In this document: positions 45,670 to 53,760 of the stretch, piece after piece | Numbering within the stretch: position 1 is the first letter of the stretch | Layout: each line of letters opens with the position of its first letter | Assembly: GCA_021737275.1 (NCBI GenBank) | Contig: JAIPEE010000016.1 | Location: 1-64,000, forward strand | Reading direction: 5' to 3' | DNA: 64,000 nt | Origin: Desulfobacterales bacterium | GTDB taxonomy: Bacteria > Desulfobacterota > Desulfobacteria > Desulfobacterales > JAIPEE01 | The notes under the pieces: generated by a model | Databases searched by the model: none | Told to the model about the DNA's origin: nothing | What the model saw: the letters and a program-made list of their open reading frames with translations, nothing else | Made by a program: the position numbers and the translations under genes

Positions 45670-45822
45670 TTATCGAATTGCAACGTATTTGTTTTTATTT
45701 TTGGCTTTAGCCTTTTTCTGACAAACTTTGTCTTTTCGGACAAGGGCACAAATATTGTTACAATAATAGTCTTTACAGTTCTGGGCTCTGAATAATGGAC
45801 ACTCAGGATGTTCTATAGACAT
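45670..45822 (-). CDS. 50-residue cysteine/lysine-rich protein, paralogue of 6754
   Basis: ATG 45822 follows AAGGAAGTGTATT; the frame is open upstream, but that part is not conserved. Cys 8, 16, 25 and 34 match the 6754-6930 protein exactly in position, with one extra Cys 21. H-P-E-C-P-L, N-C-K, Y-Y, C-A-x-V-R-K-D-K-V-C and a Lys-rich tail are shared. It lies between aguA copy 1 and an AsnC gene. Function is unknown. Confidence 0.65.
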   Translation of the reverse strand: MSIEHPECPLFRAQNCKDYYCNNICALVRKDKVCQKKAKAKNKNKYVAIR

Positions 45823-46012
45823 AATACACTTCCTTATATATTTATTTGACGAACTACCACAAAGGAAATTCGAACATTTTTCGTACCTTTTATCTTTTTT
45901 TAGTCCGAATGTCAACCGATATATTTAATTAATTTTGGTGCTGGAATCGTTTTCGTTCAAATTTCATAAAAAAGTATTAAGCATATACACTTGCAGGAAA
46001 AATATTATAAAC

Positions 46013-46486
46013 CTATACGGGCATCGCCCCACCTTTCGGCGTTTCCCAGTCATAACGGTTTTTAATAAGCTGAAGTCTGAACGAAGGTTCGGCATTAACC
46101 ACACCGTTAATTTTGTTAATTTTTGAAAGCAGGTCCCTTAGCTCACCTTGAGATCTGACACTAAATTCCGCATCAAAGTCTGAGGCACCGGTTAAATGGG
46201 CGATATACCAGATACCGTCAATCGAATCGAGTTTTTTGATAACATGCTCGGTTTTCTTGGTATCAATTTTAATTTTGATGTTACCTTCAATTTCATGGCC
46301 AAGTTTCAAATGGTTTACAACTGCAACAATTTGAATCAGTTCATTATCAAACAATCGTTTCAAACGCTTTCTGATGGCTGTTTCAGATATCTTAAGCTTT
46401 TTTGCCAGTTCAGTATTCGGCATACGGCCATTTTTCTTAAGCATATGGATTATTTTGGAATCGACTTCATCAATTAATTTTCTCAT
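46013..46486 (-). CDS. Lrp/AsnC-family transcriptional regulator
   Basis: 157 residues: HTH with G-R-M-P-N-T-E-L-A-K-K-L and S-E-T-A-I-R-K-R-L, and a RAM effector domain. ATG 46486 is chosen (AAGGGGATTC before it, and equal length with its paralogues) over an in-frame codon 66 nt upstream. It is divergent from aguA copy 2. It is nearly identical in the final P-K-G-G-A-M-P to the AsnC at 48015. It ends in TAG. Confidence 0.93.
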   Translation of the reverse strand: MRKLIDEVDSKIIHMLKKNGRMPNTELAKKLKISETAIRKRLKRLFDNELIQIVAVVNHLKLGHEIEGNIKIKIDTKKTEHVIKKLDSIDGIWYIAHLTGASDFDAEFSVRSQGELRDLLSKINKINGVVNAEPSFRLQLIKNRYDWETPKGGAMPV

Positions 46487-46602
46487 GAATCCCCTTGGCT
46501 TTTTTTTATAAAATATAGTGCCGTATATTTTTTTATTTTCCAAACTTCTCATAACATATGCTCTCTTTTATTTCAAAATAGAAATTAGACTACCGGCACT
46601 TG

Positions 46603-46617
46603 TTCGATTTTCGGTCA
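46603..46617. promoter_or_regulatory. AsnC-type operator candidate upstream of aguA copy 2
   Basis: TTCGATTTTCGGTCA. It differs at one of 15 positions from 48749-48763. It ends 38 nt before the TTGACA at 46656, and a TTTCGAT box sits 15 nt before that -35 element. Confidence 0.6.
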
Positions 46618-46655
46618 TGTTATATAGATATGGTGTTTATTTCGATTTTTTTTTG

Positions 46656-46685
46656 TTGACATTCGATATAACCTTAAGATACGTT
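46656..46685 (+). promoter_or_regulatory. Promoter of aguA copy 2
   Basis: A perfect -35 TTGACA at 46656-46661; the -10 is weak (TACGTT at 46680 with an 18-nt spacer), which would fit an activator-dependent promoter. Confidence 0.45.
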
Positions 46686-46783
46686 AACTGTATCCTAATT
46701 TATGTATTATCTTACAACAGCTACCTTCTCATTTATTATGGCGCAAAGTAAAAGATAATACGAATAAAAACCTGGAGGATCTT

Positions 46784-47881
46784 ATGGCAAAAAAAATAGA
46801 CAGTACACCAAAAAAAGATGGATATCGGATGCCCGGCGAATACGAACATCATAAAGGCACCTGGATGTTATGGCCGGAACGAACCGATACATGGCGAAAT
46901 GGCGGAAAACCGGCTCAATTAGCATTTGTTGAAGTTGCAAAAGCAATTTCAGCGTTTGAATTTGTTACAGTCGGCGTTAATCCAGGTCAATATGACAATG
47001 CGCGCACTATGCTGCCGGATAATGTCCGCGTGGTTGAGATTTCCCAGAATGATTCATGGATGCGTGATATGGGCCCCACTTTTGTCGTTAACGACCAGGG
47101 AGATGTTCGTGGTGTTGACTGGGATTTTAATGCTTATGGCGGATTTAATGGCGGCCTTTACTTTCCCTGGGATCAGGACAAAAAAATTCGCAGAAAAGTA
47201 ATGGAAATTGAAAATATTGACCGATACAGAGCACCTCTTATTCTGGAGGGCGGCTCAATTCATGTTGATGGCGAAGGAACGCTTCTGACAACTGAAGAGT
47301 GCCTGCTAAATAAAAACAGAAACCCTCACCTTTCTAAAGAACAGATTGAAGCGTATCTGATCGAATATCTGAATCTTGAAAAAATCATCTGGTTCCCAAG
47401 AGGAATTATTCTGGACGAAACAGATGGTCATGTTGATGATCTGGTTTGTTTTGTAAAACCGGGTGAAGTAATGCTGACATGGACAGATGATGAATCCGAC
47501 CCGCAGTATGAGATCTCAAAAGAAGCCTTGGAGATTCTGGAAAACAGTACCGATGCCAAAGGAAGAAAATTCAAGATTCATAAACTTCATCAGCCCGGCC
47601 CCATGTATACAACTAAGGAAGAAAGTGAAGGCATTGACTATGATGAAGATGCCGAACCCAGAAATGAAGGTGACCGTCTGGCAGGCTCATATGTTAATTT
47701 CTATATTGCAAATGGTGGCGTTATTGTACCACTCTTTGATGATAAATATGATGAACCGGCAATGGAACTTATTACAAAAGTATTTCCGGACAGAAAAGTT
47801 GTAGGAGTTCCGGGACGCGAAATACTGCTCTGTGGCGGTTGTGTTCACTGCATTACACAGCAGCAGCCGTCAGGCAAATAA
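46784..47881 (+). CDS. aguA: Agmatine deiminase (copy 2)
   Basis: 365 residues. [15 protein letters not shown] and [13 protein letters not shown] (catalytic Cys 356) are all present. It has the same reaction as the copy at 44316, to which it is clearly paralogous. CTGGAGGATCTT precedes the ATG. It lies between two AsnC genes and upstream, on the same strand, of the carbamoyltransferase, carbamate kinase and putrescine aminotransferase genes. Together these make a full agmatine deiminase pathway. Confidence 0.95.
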   Translation: MAKKIDSTPKKDGYRMPGEYEHHKGTWMLWPERTDTWRNGGKPAQLAFVEVAKAISAFEFVTVGVNPGQYDNARTMLPDNVRVVEISQNDSWMRDMGPTFVVNDQGDVRGVDWDFNAYGGFNGGLYFPWDQDKKIRRKVMEIENIDRYRAPLILEGGSIHVDGEGTLLTTEECLLNKNRNPHLSKEQIEAYLIEYLNLEKIIWFPRGIILDETDGHVDDLVCFVKPGEVMLTWTDDESDPQYEISKEALEILENSTDAKGRKFKIHKLHQPGPMYTTKEESEGIDYDEDAEPRNEGDRLAGSYVNFYIANGGVIVPLFDDKYDEPAMELITKVFPDRKVVGVPGREILLCGGCVHCITQQQPSGK

Positions 47882-47924
47882 TTATTTAAGTAAGCTATCC
47901 TTATCTCTCTTAATATAGCATTCA

Positions 47925-47955
47925 GGGCGTTCTCACCATGGCGGTGTTAACGCCC
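47925..47955. terminator. Terminator-like hairpin between convergent aguA and asnC
   Basis: GGGCGTT-CT-CACC pairs with GGTG-TT-AACGCCC; a T-rich stretch follows on the plus strand. Confidence 0.55.
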
Positions 47956-48014
47956 CGAATATTTTGAACCTGTTTAAAATTAGTAAAGAAAATGTCTTGA
48001 GGCAGGTTTGTTTA

Positions 48015-48488
48015 TCACATAGGCATTGCGCCGCCCTTTGGCGTCTCCCAGTCATAACGGTTCTTTATAAGCTGAAGCCTGAATGAGGGTTCGGCATTAA
48101 TAACACCGTCAATTTTATTGAGACTGGCGAGAAGATCCTTCAGATCACCCTGAGATTTAACACTGAATTCCACATCAAAATCCGCACCACCGGTAAGAAG
48201 TGCAATATACCAGAGTGCATCTATCGCCTCCAGCTCCTGGATAACCTGTTCAGTCTTTTTGGTATCAATTTTTATTTTAATATTGCCTTCAACTTCGTAT
48301 CCAATTTTCAGATGGTTGACGACGGCAACAATCTGAATCATCTCATTATCAAAAAGACGCTTTAACCGCTTTCTTACAGCCGTTTCTGATAATTTCAGCA
48401 TTTTTGCCAGTTCAGTATTCGGCATTCTGCCATTTTTTTTAAGAAGGTGAATTATCTTCGAATCAACCTCATCAATATTGTCTCTCAT
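48015..48488 (-). CDS. Lrp/AsnC-family transcriptional regulator
   Basis: 157 residues, closest to the AsnC at 46013 (shared N-T-E-L-A-K, S-E-T-A-V-R-K-R-L-K-R-L-F-D-N-E and final P-K-G-G-A-M-P). It is divergent from the carbamoyltransferase at 48966, repeating the asnC/target layout seen at 46013/46784. The intervening 477 bp holds its predicted sites. Confidence 0.93.
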   Translation of the reverse strand: MRDNIDEVDSKIIHLLKKNGRMPNTELAKMLKLSETAVRKRLKRLFDNEMIQIVAVVNHLKIGYEVEGNIKIKIDTKKTEQVIQELEAIDALWYIALLTGGADFDVEFSVKSQGDLKDLLASLNKIDGVINAEPSFRLQLIKNRYDWETPKGGAMPM

Positions 48489-48590
48489 ATGACCTCACTT
48501 TTATAGCCATTCGTTTTGGCTTCAATTTTGATTTTTATGGCTATATAACACAAGGTGTCATGTGAAGCAAATGTTTTTCGAATCTATATG

Positions 48591-48605
48591 TTCGATTTTC
48601 GATCC
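48591..48605. promoter_or_regulatory. Second AsnC-type box
   Basis: TTCGATTTTCGATCC, a weaker match to the 46603 motif, about 100 bp upstream of the asnC start. A 12-mer TTTTTCGAATCT also occurs twice in this gap (48574 and 48783). Confidence 0.4.
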
Positions 48606-48748
48606 TACAACTTGTCAGTTTTTTCTAAATATATGCATTAACTTAAGAATACCCCTAAATTCATATCGATCAAATAACGTTAATCTTTGGAAATATTTTA
48701 GAATTTTAAAATTTTACACATTTATTTTTTACAAAAATCTTTATTTCG

Positions 48749-48763
48749 TTCGATTATCGGTCA
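48749..48763. promoter_or_regulatory. AsnC-type operator candidate upstream of the carbamoyltransferase
   Basis: TTCGATTATCGGTCA, 14/15 identical with 46603-46617. It ends 37 nt before the -35 at 48801; the other copy is 38 nt from its own -35. Confidence 0.6.
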
Positions 48764-48800
48764 CATTTATATTATAGGTTTCTTTTTCGAATCTTTTTTC

Positions 48801-48830
48801 TTGACAAAAAGTTTTATTATGTTCTATAAG
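48801..48830 (+). promoter_or_regulatory. Promoter of the carbamoyltransferase gene
   Basis: TTGACA (48801-48806), 18-nt spacer, TATAAG (48825-48830). GGTTCGAAAA follows near the start point. Confidence 0.6.
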
Positions 48831-48965
48831 GTTCGAAAATGGATTAAGCGCCAATCTTAGCAAAATGATACCTGAGTACATTAAAGCAAGACCCTTAAAA
48901 ATCAATGCAAGTAATATCAACACAACAATGGCGCAAAACAATTTATAACGCTTAAGGAGGGCATC

Positions 48966-49904
48966 ATGAAAAGCAGTTTAACCGGAAAACATTTTTTAGC
49001 GATCAATGATTTTACTCGTGAAGAAATCATGTTGATGCTGGAGACAACAAAACAATTAAAACTTGAAACAAAACGTGGTCAGCTTGTCCCTTACCTGCCC
49101 GGCAAATCTCTGGGTATGATTTTTGATCAGGGTTCAACACGGACACGTATCTCTTTTGAACTTGGCATGCAGCAACTGGGCGGATTTTCACTTTACCTGA
49201 AACCAGGCGAGATTCATCTTGGTGTTAAAGAATCCATTTATGATACGGCAAAAGTTTTAAGCCGTTACCACGATGCAATCATGATTCGCTGGAACAACTA
49301 TACGGAACTGTTGGAATTTGCAAAACACGCGGATGTTCCGGTTATAAATGCCATGACAGATGTTAATCATCCCTGTCAGGCACTGGCCGATATTTACACT
49401 ATGATGGAAAGATTCGGTGACGATCTCAGAGGAAAGAATGTTACTTTTTTTGGCGATCGCACACAGCCTGCTCATTCTCTGGCAATGATCTGTTCAAAAC
49501 TGGGAATAAATTATACGCATTGTGCACCTGAAAAATACCAGATCCTTCCTGAGTGGAGTGATCAGTTTGAAGCAAATAATAAGATATCCGGCGGTATCTT
49601 CAAACAGACTGCTGATATTGACGAAGCAACAAATGATGCACACTGCATCTATACTGATGTATGGTACTGGATTGGTCAGGAAGGTGAAGTTGATGAAAGA
49701 AAAGCAGCCTTTGCTCCTTATCAGGTAACCATGGATATTATCAAAAAATGTAACAAAGATGTAATTTTTGAGCATTGTCTGCCGGCCGGCCGTGGTGTTG
49801 AAGTTACGGATGAAGTGATGGACAGCCGCCATTCAGTTATTTTTGATGAAGCAGAAAACAGAATGCATACGGAAAAAGCAGTACTCGCTCTCATTATGTC
49901 CTAA
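48966..49904 (+). CDS. Putrescine/ornithine-type carbamoyltransferase
   Basis: 312 residues. S-T-R-T-R at 57-61, H-P-C-Q-A-L-A-D and H-C-L-P-A-G-R-G-V-E-V-T mark a working carbamoyltransferase. L-K-P-G-E-I-H-L-G-V-K-E resembles the enzyme at 43155 and known putrescine transcarbamylases, but the C-terminal extra helix is absent. The second substrate is therefore uncertain. Neighbours favour N-carbamoylputrescine: aguA upstream and carbamate kinase 182 bp downstream. AAGGAGGGCATC precedes the ATG. Confidence 0.85.
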   Translation: MKSSLTGKHFLAINDFTREEIMLMLETTKQLKLETKRGQLVPYLPGKSLGMIFDQGSTRTRISFELGMQQLGGFSLYLKPGEIHLGVKESIYDTAKVLSRYHDAIMIRWNNYTELLEFAKHADVPVINAMTDVNHPCQALADIYTMMERFGDDLRGKNVTFFGDRTQPAHSLAMICSKLGINYTHCAPEKYQILPEWSDQFEANNKISGGIFKQTADIDEATNDAHCIYTDVWYWIGQEGEVDERKAAFAPYQVTMDIIKKCNKDVIFEHCLPAGRGVEVTDEVMDSRHSVIFDEAENRMHTEKAVLALIMS

Positions 49905-49930
49905 GAATCAATGATGGTCCCTGAAGTAAT

Positions 49931-49955
49931 ACCGGGGCGAATAATTCGCCCCGGT
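49931..49955 (+). terminator. Strong hairpin after the carbamoyltransferase
   Basis: ACCGGGGCGAA-TAA-TTCGCCCCGGT, a perfect 11-bp stem, without a real T-run. It may stabilise the transcript end or attenuate reading into carbamate kinase. Confidence 0.55.
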
Positions 49956-50086
49956 TAAAGATCAACATTACTTCAGATAAGGGTTTAAACAATTTTTTTC
50001 GCGGGCAATTCAACTACCGGACAAATTTATCTCATGCAGGACACTTATAATTTGCTCGTTATCATTATATATAAAGGAGGCTATCC

Positions 50087-51043
50087 ATGTACGAAGAATT
50101 AGTTGTTATCGCGTTGGGTGGCAATGCAATTAAACAGGCTGGTGAAAAAGGAACAACTGAAGAACAATTTGCGAACGTAGATATTACAGCAAAACAGATT
50201 ACACGTATTTGCAAGGCCGGTTATCTCCAAGTACTGACCCATGGAAATGGTCCCCAGGCGGGTGCCCTGCTAATTCAGCAGGAAGAGGCAAAAGATCTTG
50301 TTCCGCCCCAAACACTGGCCTGCTGTGGTGCAATGACACAGGGGCAGATAGGATGGATGTTCCAGAACCGCATTGGATTTCATTTTAAAAATGAGGGCTT
50401 GGACTACCCGGTTTCCACCATGATTACACAGGTTGTTATTGATAAGAATGATCCGGATTTTCAAGACCCGTCAAAACCGGTCGGACCGTTTTATACTGAA
50501 GCGGAGGCCATGGCCTTAAAAAATGATAAGGGTTATATTATCAAAGAAGCCAAACCCGGAGAAGTAAAATCCTGGCGCCGTGTCGTACCATCACCGAAAC
50601 CCATTGATATTTACGAAAAAAAATCAATCAAACAGCTGCTTGATATTGAAGCACTGGTTATCGTTTCCGGCGGTGGCGGCATTCCGGTTGTCGAGGAAAG
50701 CGATGGAAGTTTTTCCGGTGTTGATGCGGTTATTGATAAAGATCTCTCTGCCAACAAATTGGGCCAGGTGCTTAATGCAGACTACCTGTTGATCCTTACG
50801 GATGTTGAACATGCCTTTATTAATTTCAACAAACCGGATCAGAAAGCACTTGAGACTATCACATTAAGTGAAGCCGAAAAATACCAGGAAGAAGGCCAGT
50901 TTGCCAGTGGTTCCATGGGACCAAAAATGGATGCCGCCATGAGATTTGTTCGCTGGGGCGGCAAAGCTTCCATTATCACAAGCCTTGATAAAGCGTTAGA
51001 TGCCCTTAATGGAAAAACCGGTACCCGAATTGTTAAGGATTAG
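50087..51043 (+). CDS. arcC: Carbamate kinase
   Basis: 318 residues of the amino-acid-kinase fold: A-L-G-G-N-A-I at the N-terminus, T-H-G-N-G-P-Q, S-G-G-G-G-I-P-V-V and G-S-M-G-P-K-M-D-A-A near the end. It makes ATP, ammonia and CO2 from carbamoyl phosphate and ADP. It is the energy-yielding last step of the agmatine deiminase route encoded around it. AAAGGAGGCTATCC precedes the ATG. It ends in TAG, followed by a palindrome. Confidence 0.96.
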   Translation: MYEELVVIALGGNAIKQAGEKGTTEEQFANVDITAKQITRICKAGYLQVLTHGNGPQAGALLIQQEEAKDLVPPQTLACCGAMTQGQIGWMFQNRIGFHFKNEGLDYPVSTMITQVVIDKNDPDFQDPSKPVGPFYTEAEAMALKNDKGYIIKEAKPGEVKSWRRVVPSPKPIDIYEKKSIKQLLDIEALVIVSGGGGIPVVEESDGSFSGVDAVIDKDLSANKLGQVLNADYLLILTDVEHAFINFNKPDQKALETITLSEAEKYQEEGQFASGSMGPKMDAAMRFVRWGGKASIITSLDKALDALNGKTGTRIVKD

Positions 51044-51046
51044 TTC

Positions 51047-51082
51047 ATTATCGTACGATTTAAATTTAATACGTACGATAAT
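51047..51082 (+). promoter_or_regulatory. Palindrome with TCGTACGA boxes after arcC
   Basis: ATTATCGTACG (51047-51057) and CGTACGATAAT (51072-51082) are perfect arms and are followed by a T-rich tail. It could act as arcC terminator or as an operator; the same TCGTAC box recurs in the patA promoter 40 bp on. Confidence 0.5.
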
Positions 51083-51114
51083 ATATTTTTTTAGCTTTTT
51101 TTTAATTTATTTAG

Positions 51115-51150
51115 TTGACTATCGTACTCTATATGATTTATAGGTACGAA
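51115..51150 (+). promoter_or_regulatory. patA promoter with overlapping TCGTAC/GTACGA boxes
   Basis: TTGACT (51115-51120), 17-nt spacer, TTATAG (51138-51143). ATCGTAC abuts the -35 and GTACGAAT abuts the -10, so a bound protein would block or position polymerase. Confidence 0.5.
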
Positions 51151-51276
51151 TAAATGTCAGCGCTTCAGATGGTTTTGCCTGATAGACAGGGATAAAAATT
51201 ATAGCCCTTGAATTTCAACAAAACTGCTCAACGACAGAATTGAAGCAAATAACACCAATTAATTCCAGGAGGACTT

Positions 51277-52626
51277 ATGAGTAATTTTCAGAACGCGCTT
51301 GATTATTCCGCCAAATGGCTGGACATTATCAAACAGGATTCAGCAACACCGGATGAGGCTACTGCAAAGTGGATCTCAGAAGAAACAAGAAACAACTTTG
51401 TAAACCATTTTAATGCAGGTTGGGTTGAATATCGGAAATCAATGACTGAAGCCGGTGACTATGCCGCTATCGAATGGCGTGGTAAAGGTTCAAAATTTTA
51501 TGACAACTTCGGTAATGAGTACCTTGACTTCCTTGGCGGCTATGGCGCATTGGATCTTGGTTGGTCTCACCCGGAAGTTGTTGAAGCTGTTAGAGCCCAG
51601 GCTGGAAAATCCGGTATCCCGAGCCAGGAACTGATGGACCCTCTTCGTGGTGTTCTTGCCAAACTGATGTCTGAAATCACACCCGGCAGCATTGACCATG
51701 CATTCTTCGTAGCAAGTGGTACGGAAGCTGTTGAAGGTGCACTCAAAGTTGCAAGACTTTACACCGGCAAACACAATTTTATCTCTACCGTTAAAGCTTT
51801 CCATGGTAAAACAGCCGGCTCTCTTTCCGTAATGGGTAAAAAAGATTACCGCGCCCCCATGCAACCTTATGGTGGACAGACTTTTTATGTTCCTTTTGGT
51901 GATGCTGATGCGCTGGACAAACAGCTTGAAATCTGTGATTTCGTAGGTATCGATATAGCCGGTTTTATTGCAGAGCCTATTCAGGGTGAAGCAGGTGCTA
52001 TCGTTCCTCCGGCCGATTACTGGCCGAAAGTTCGTGAAATCTGTACAAAATACGGCATCATGATGATTTGTGATGAAGTTCAGACAGGCCTTGGTAGAAC
52101 GGGCGCACTTTGGGGCGTTAATCACTGGAACGTAGAACCCGATATTATGATGACAGCCAAATCTCTTGGTGGTGGCGTTATGCCGATCGGAAGTTTCATG
52201 GGTAACGGCAAAATCTGGAAAGCTTTAGAAGAACCGAATCCATTTATCCATACCACAACAACCGGTGGGAATCCGATGTCATGTGCGGCAGCTATTGCTA
52301 CGCTCCAGGTAATGCTCAGAGACAACCTGCCTGCCCGTGCTGCTGAGCTTGGTGACTATTTCATGGGTGAACTTAACAAACTGACTGCAGAGTTCCCTGG
52401 TATTTATGAAAAAATTACCGGAAAAGGCCTTCTTATCGGACAGCACTTTGTAAATGGTGACGTTGGATACAAAGTAGCCGCCGGCCTGTTCAAACGCAAA
52501 GTACTGGTTGCCGGTACACTGATCAACGCCAAGGCTATCCGTTTTGAGCCACCGTTGGTTGTTGCAAAAGAAGAGATCGACGAAGTTCTTAACAGACTGC
52601 GTGACACGCTGAAAGAAGTTGGATAA
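51277..52626 (+). CDS. patA: Putrescine aminotransferase (class III)
   Basis: 449 residues. It matches E. coli PatA (YgjG) along its length: L-D-F-L-G-G-Y-G, S-Q-E-L-M-D-P-L-R, D-E-V-Q-T-G-L-G-R-T-G, the PLP lysine 295 in T-A-K-S-L-G-G-G-V-M-P-I-G, and V-L-V-A-G-T-L-x-N-A-K. It moves the amino group of putrescine to 2-oxoglutarate, giving 4-aminobutanal. It consumes the putrescine made by the upstream agmatine genes. GGAGGACTT precedes the ATG. A 4-aminobutanal dehydrogenase is not in the window. Confidence 0.93.
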   Translation: MSNFQNALDYSAKWLDIIKQDSATPDEATAKWISEETRNNFVNHFNAGWVEYRKSMTEAGDYAAIEWRGKGSKFYDNFGNEYLDFLGGYGALDLGWSHPEVVEAVRAQAGKSGIPSQELMDPLRGVLAKLMSEITPGSIDHAFFVASGTEAVEGALKVARLYTGKHNFISTVKAFHGKTAGSLSVMGKKDYRAPMQPYGGQTFYVPFGDADALDKQLEICDFVGIDIAGFIAEPIQGEAGAIVPPADYWPKVREICTKYGIMMICDEVQTGLGRTGALWGVNHWNVEPDIMMTAKSLGGGVMPIGSFMGNGKIWKALEEPNPFIHTTTTGGNPMSCAAAIATLQVMLRDNLPARAAELGDYFMGELNKLTAEFPGIYEKITGKGLLIGQHFVNGDVGYKVAAGLFKRKVLVAGTLINAKAIRFEPPLVVAKEEIDEVLNRLRDTLKEVG

Positions 52627-52679
52627 TCAGTAAAATTATAATCAACACCCAGCCGCAAAGCGGGTGGATATCTGTTGAA

Positions 52680-52713
52680 AATGCAGCCGGGTGTGAACCA
52701 CCCGGCTGCATTT
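52680..52713 (+). terminator. Terminator after patA
   Basis: AATGCAGCCGGGTG and CACCCGGCTGCATT form a near-perfect stem over 4-5 nt; a smaller GC hairpin precedes it. Confidence 0.75.
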
Positions 52714-52803
52714 AAAAGAAATAAACGTCTATAAAAGAAACTTTTTTCCAATTCGTAATCTGGTTATAAAATCTGTGTTTATGATTACGAGTACGATTAA
52801 GAG

Positions 52804-52821
52804 TTTGGTCCATAGACCAAA
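52804..52821. promoter_or_regulatory. Short inverted repeat upstream of the GNAT gene
   Basis: TTTGGTC-CATA-GACCAAA, perfect 7-bp arms. Just upstream, ATTACGAGTACGATTAAG carries the TACGA box. The rest of this 330-bp gap holds only the patA terminator. Confidence 0.35.
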
Positions 52822-52956
52822 TAACAATATTTAACGGGCTGAAAGCGGGTGTTTGCAGTATACACCTCTAATCCCAACGCCTTATCCCATAAAATATACC
52901 ACTTATAAAAACCTCGCTTTCATCTTGTTAAGTAATACCATTTAATGAGATGAAAA

Positions 52957-53424
52957 ATGAATCTTGAAGTTGAAATTATTGAAGCTAAGCCGGAAGATGC
53001 TGATTTAGTAGGCGGGCTGGTTTATGATCTTCTCGTAGAATTATTTGCCGGCCAGAGCCATCTGTTTCCCCCGGAAAAAATGAAAAAAGCTGCAGTTAGC
53101 CTGCTCCAGCCTGAAACAGGTGTTTGGTCATTTTTAGCAGTATGTGACGGCGAGGTTGCAGGGGTAATCAATCTTAATGAATGTGCAGCAATATACGCCG
53201 GTGGAAAATTTGGTGAAATTACAGAAATGTATGTAAAACCTGAATACAGGTCAAAAGCTATCGGGAAAAAACTGATTGGCCGGGCCAGATCTTTCGCAAA
53301 AGAAAAATCATGGGAAGTTATTGAAGTCGGTGCACCTGATGTTCCCCGATGCCAAAAGACGGTCGATTTTTATCTGAAAACAGGATTTGAAGAAATTGGA
53401 CCAAGGCTGGAGATGTCTGTTTAA
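52957..53424 (+). CDS. GNAT-family N-acetyltransferase
   Basis: 155 residues with the GNAT core: E-I-T-E-M-Y-V-K-P-E-Y-R-S-K-A-I-G-K-K-L (acetyl-CoA motif A, with the pyrophosphate loop) and a final strand F-Y-L-K-T-G-F-E-E-I-G. It transfers an acetyl group to an amine. Its position between putrescine aminotransferase and ornithine carbamoyltransferase suggests a diamine or amino-acid substrate, which is inference only. Confidence 0.85.
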   Translation: MNLEVEIIEAKPEDADLVGGLVYDLLVELFAGQSHLFPPEKMKKAAVSLLQPETGVWSFLAVCDGEVAGVINLNECAAIYAGGKFGEITEMYVKPEYRSKAIGKKLIGRARSFAKEKSWEVIEVGAPDVPRCQKTVDFYLKTGFEEIGPRLEMSV

Positions 53425-53544
53425 ATTTTAAAGGCATATGACAACCCAATGAAAAAAATTGAACTTTTAAAACAAAAGGCTTGATATTTTATCTGATGGT
53501 GATAGACATCTAAAAATTTATAAAAAAGAAACAGGTTGATTAAA

Positions 53545-53706
53545 ATGATTTTACAAGGCATATTCCACATATTATTAAAAAAAGGATGGGTTGCCGTGTT
53601 TTTTTATTTTGCACACATTTTCTGGCCTGCATTCAAAAAAGGATGCATGGCTGATATTTTCAACCATGGTAACCATTTAAAATTAGAACTGGCCCGGATA
53701 TCTTAA
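53545..53706 (+). CDS. Possible 53-residue small protein
   Basis: ATG 53545 to TAA 53704-53706 encodes a hydrophobic segment (W-V-A-V-F-F-Y-F-A-H-I-F-W) followed by a more polar, His-containing tail. The ribosome binding site is weak. A terminator overlaps its end, so a transcript does exist here. I do not recognise the protein, and it could be chance. Confidence 0.3.
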   Translation: MILQGIFHILLKKGWVAVFFYFAHIFWPAFKKGCMADIFNHGNHLKLELARIS

Positions 53707-53725
53707 TTATCGGGGCCTTTTTTTT
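53691..53725 (+). terminator. Rho-independent terminator before the ornithine carbamoyltransferase gene
   Basis: GGCCCGGATA and TATCGGGGCC (one mismatch) followed by eight T, ending 35 bp before the ornithine carbamoyltransferase ATG. It separates that gene from upstream transcription or acts as an attenuator. Confidence 0.75.
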
Positions 53726-53760
53726 GGGAAAAAATAATTATTTCAGGAGAGGAGAACTCA

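Noticed and set aside
46013-46015. Further pyrrolysine readthrough at the TAG ends of asnC, arcC and a binding protein
   Set aside because: The paralogous AsnC ends at the same residue with TGA, and the other readthrough extensions are short, not conserved, or meet a second TAG.
48831-48845. T-loop-like GGTTCGAAAA suggesting a tRNA gene
   Set aside because: No acceptor, D or anticodon stems can be drawn around it; it lies at the start point of a promoter.
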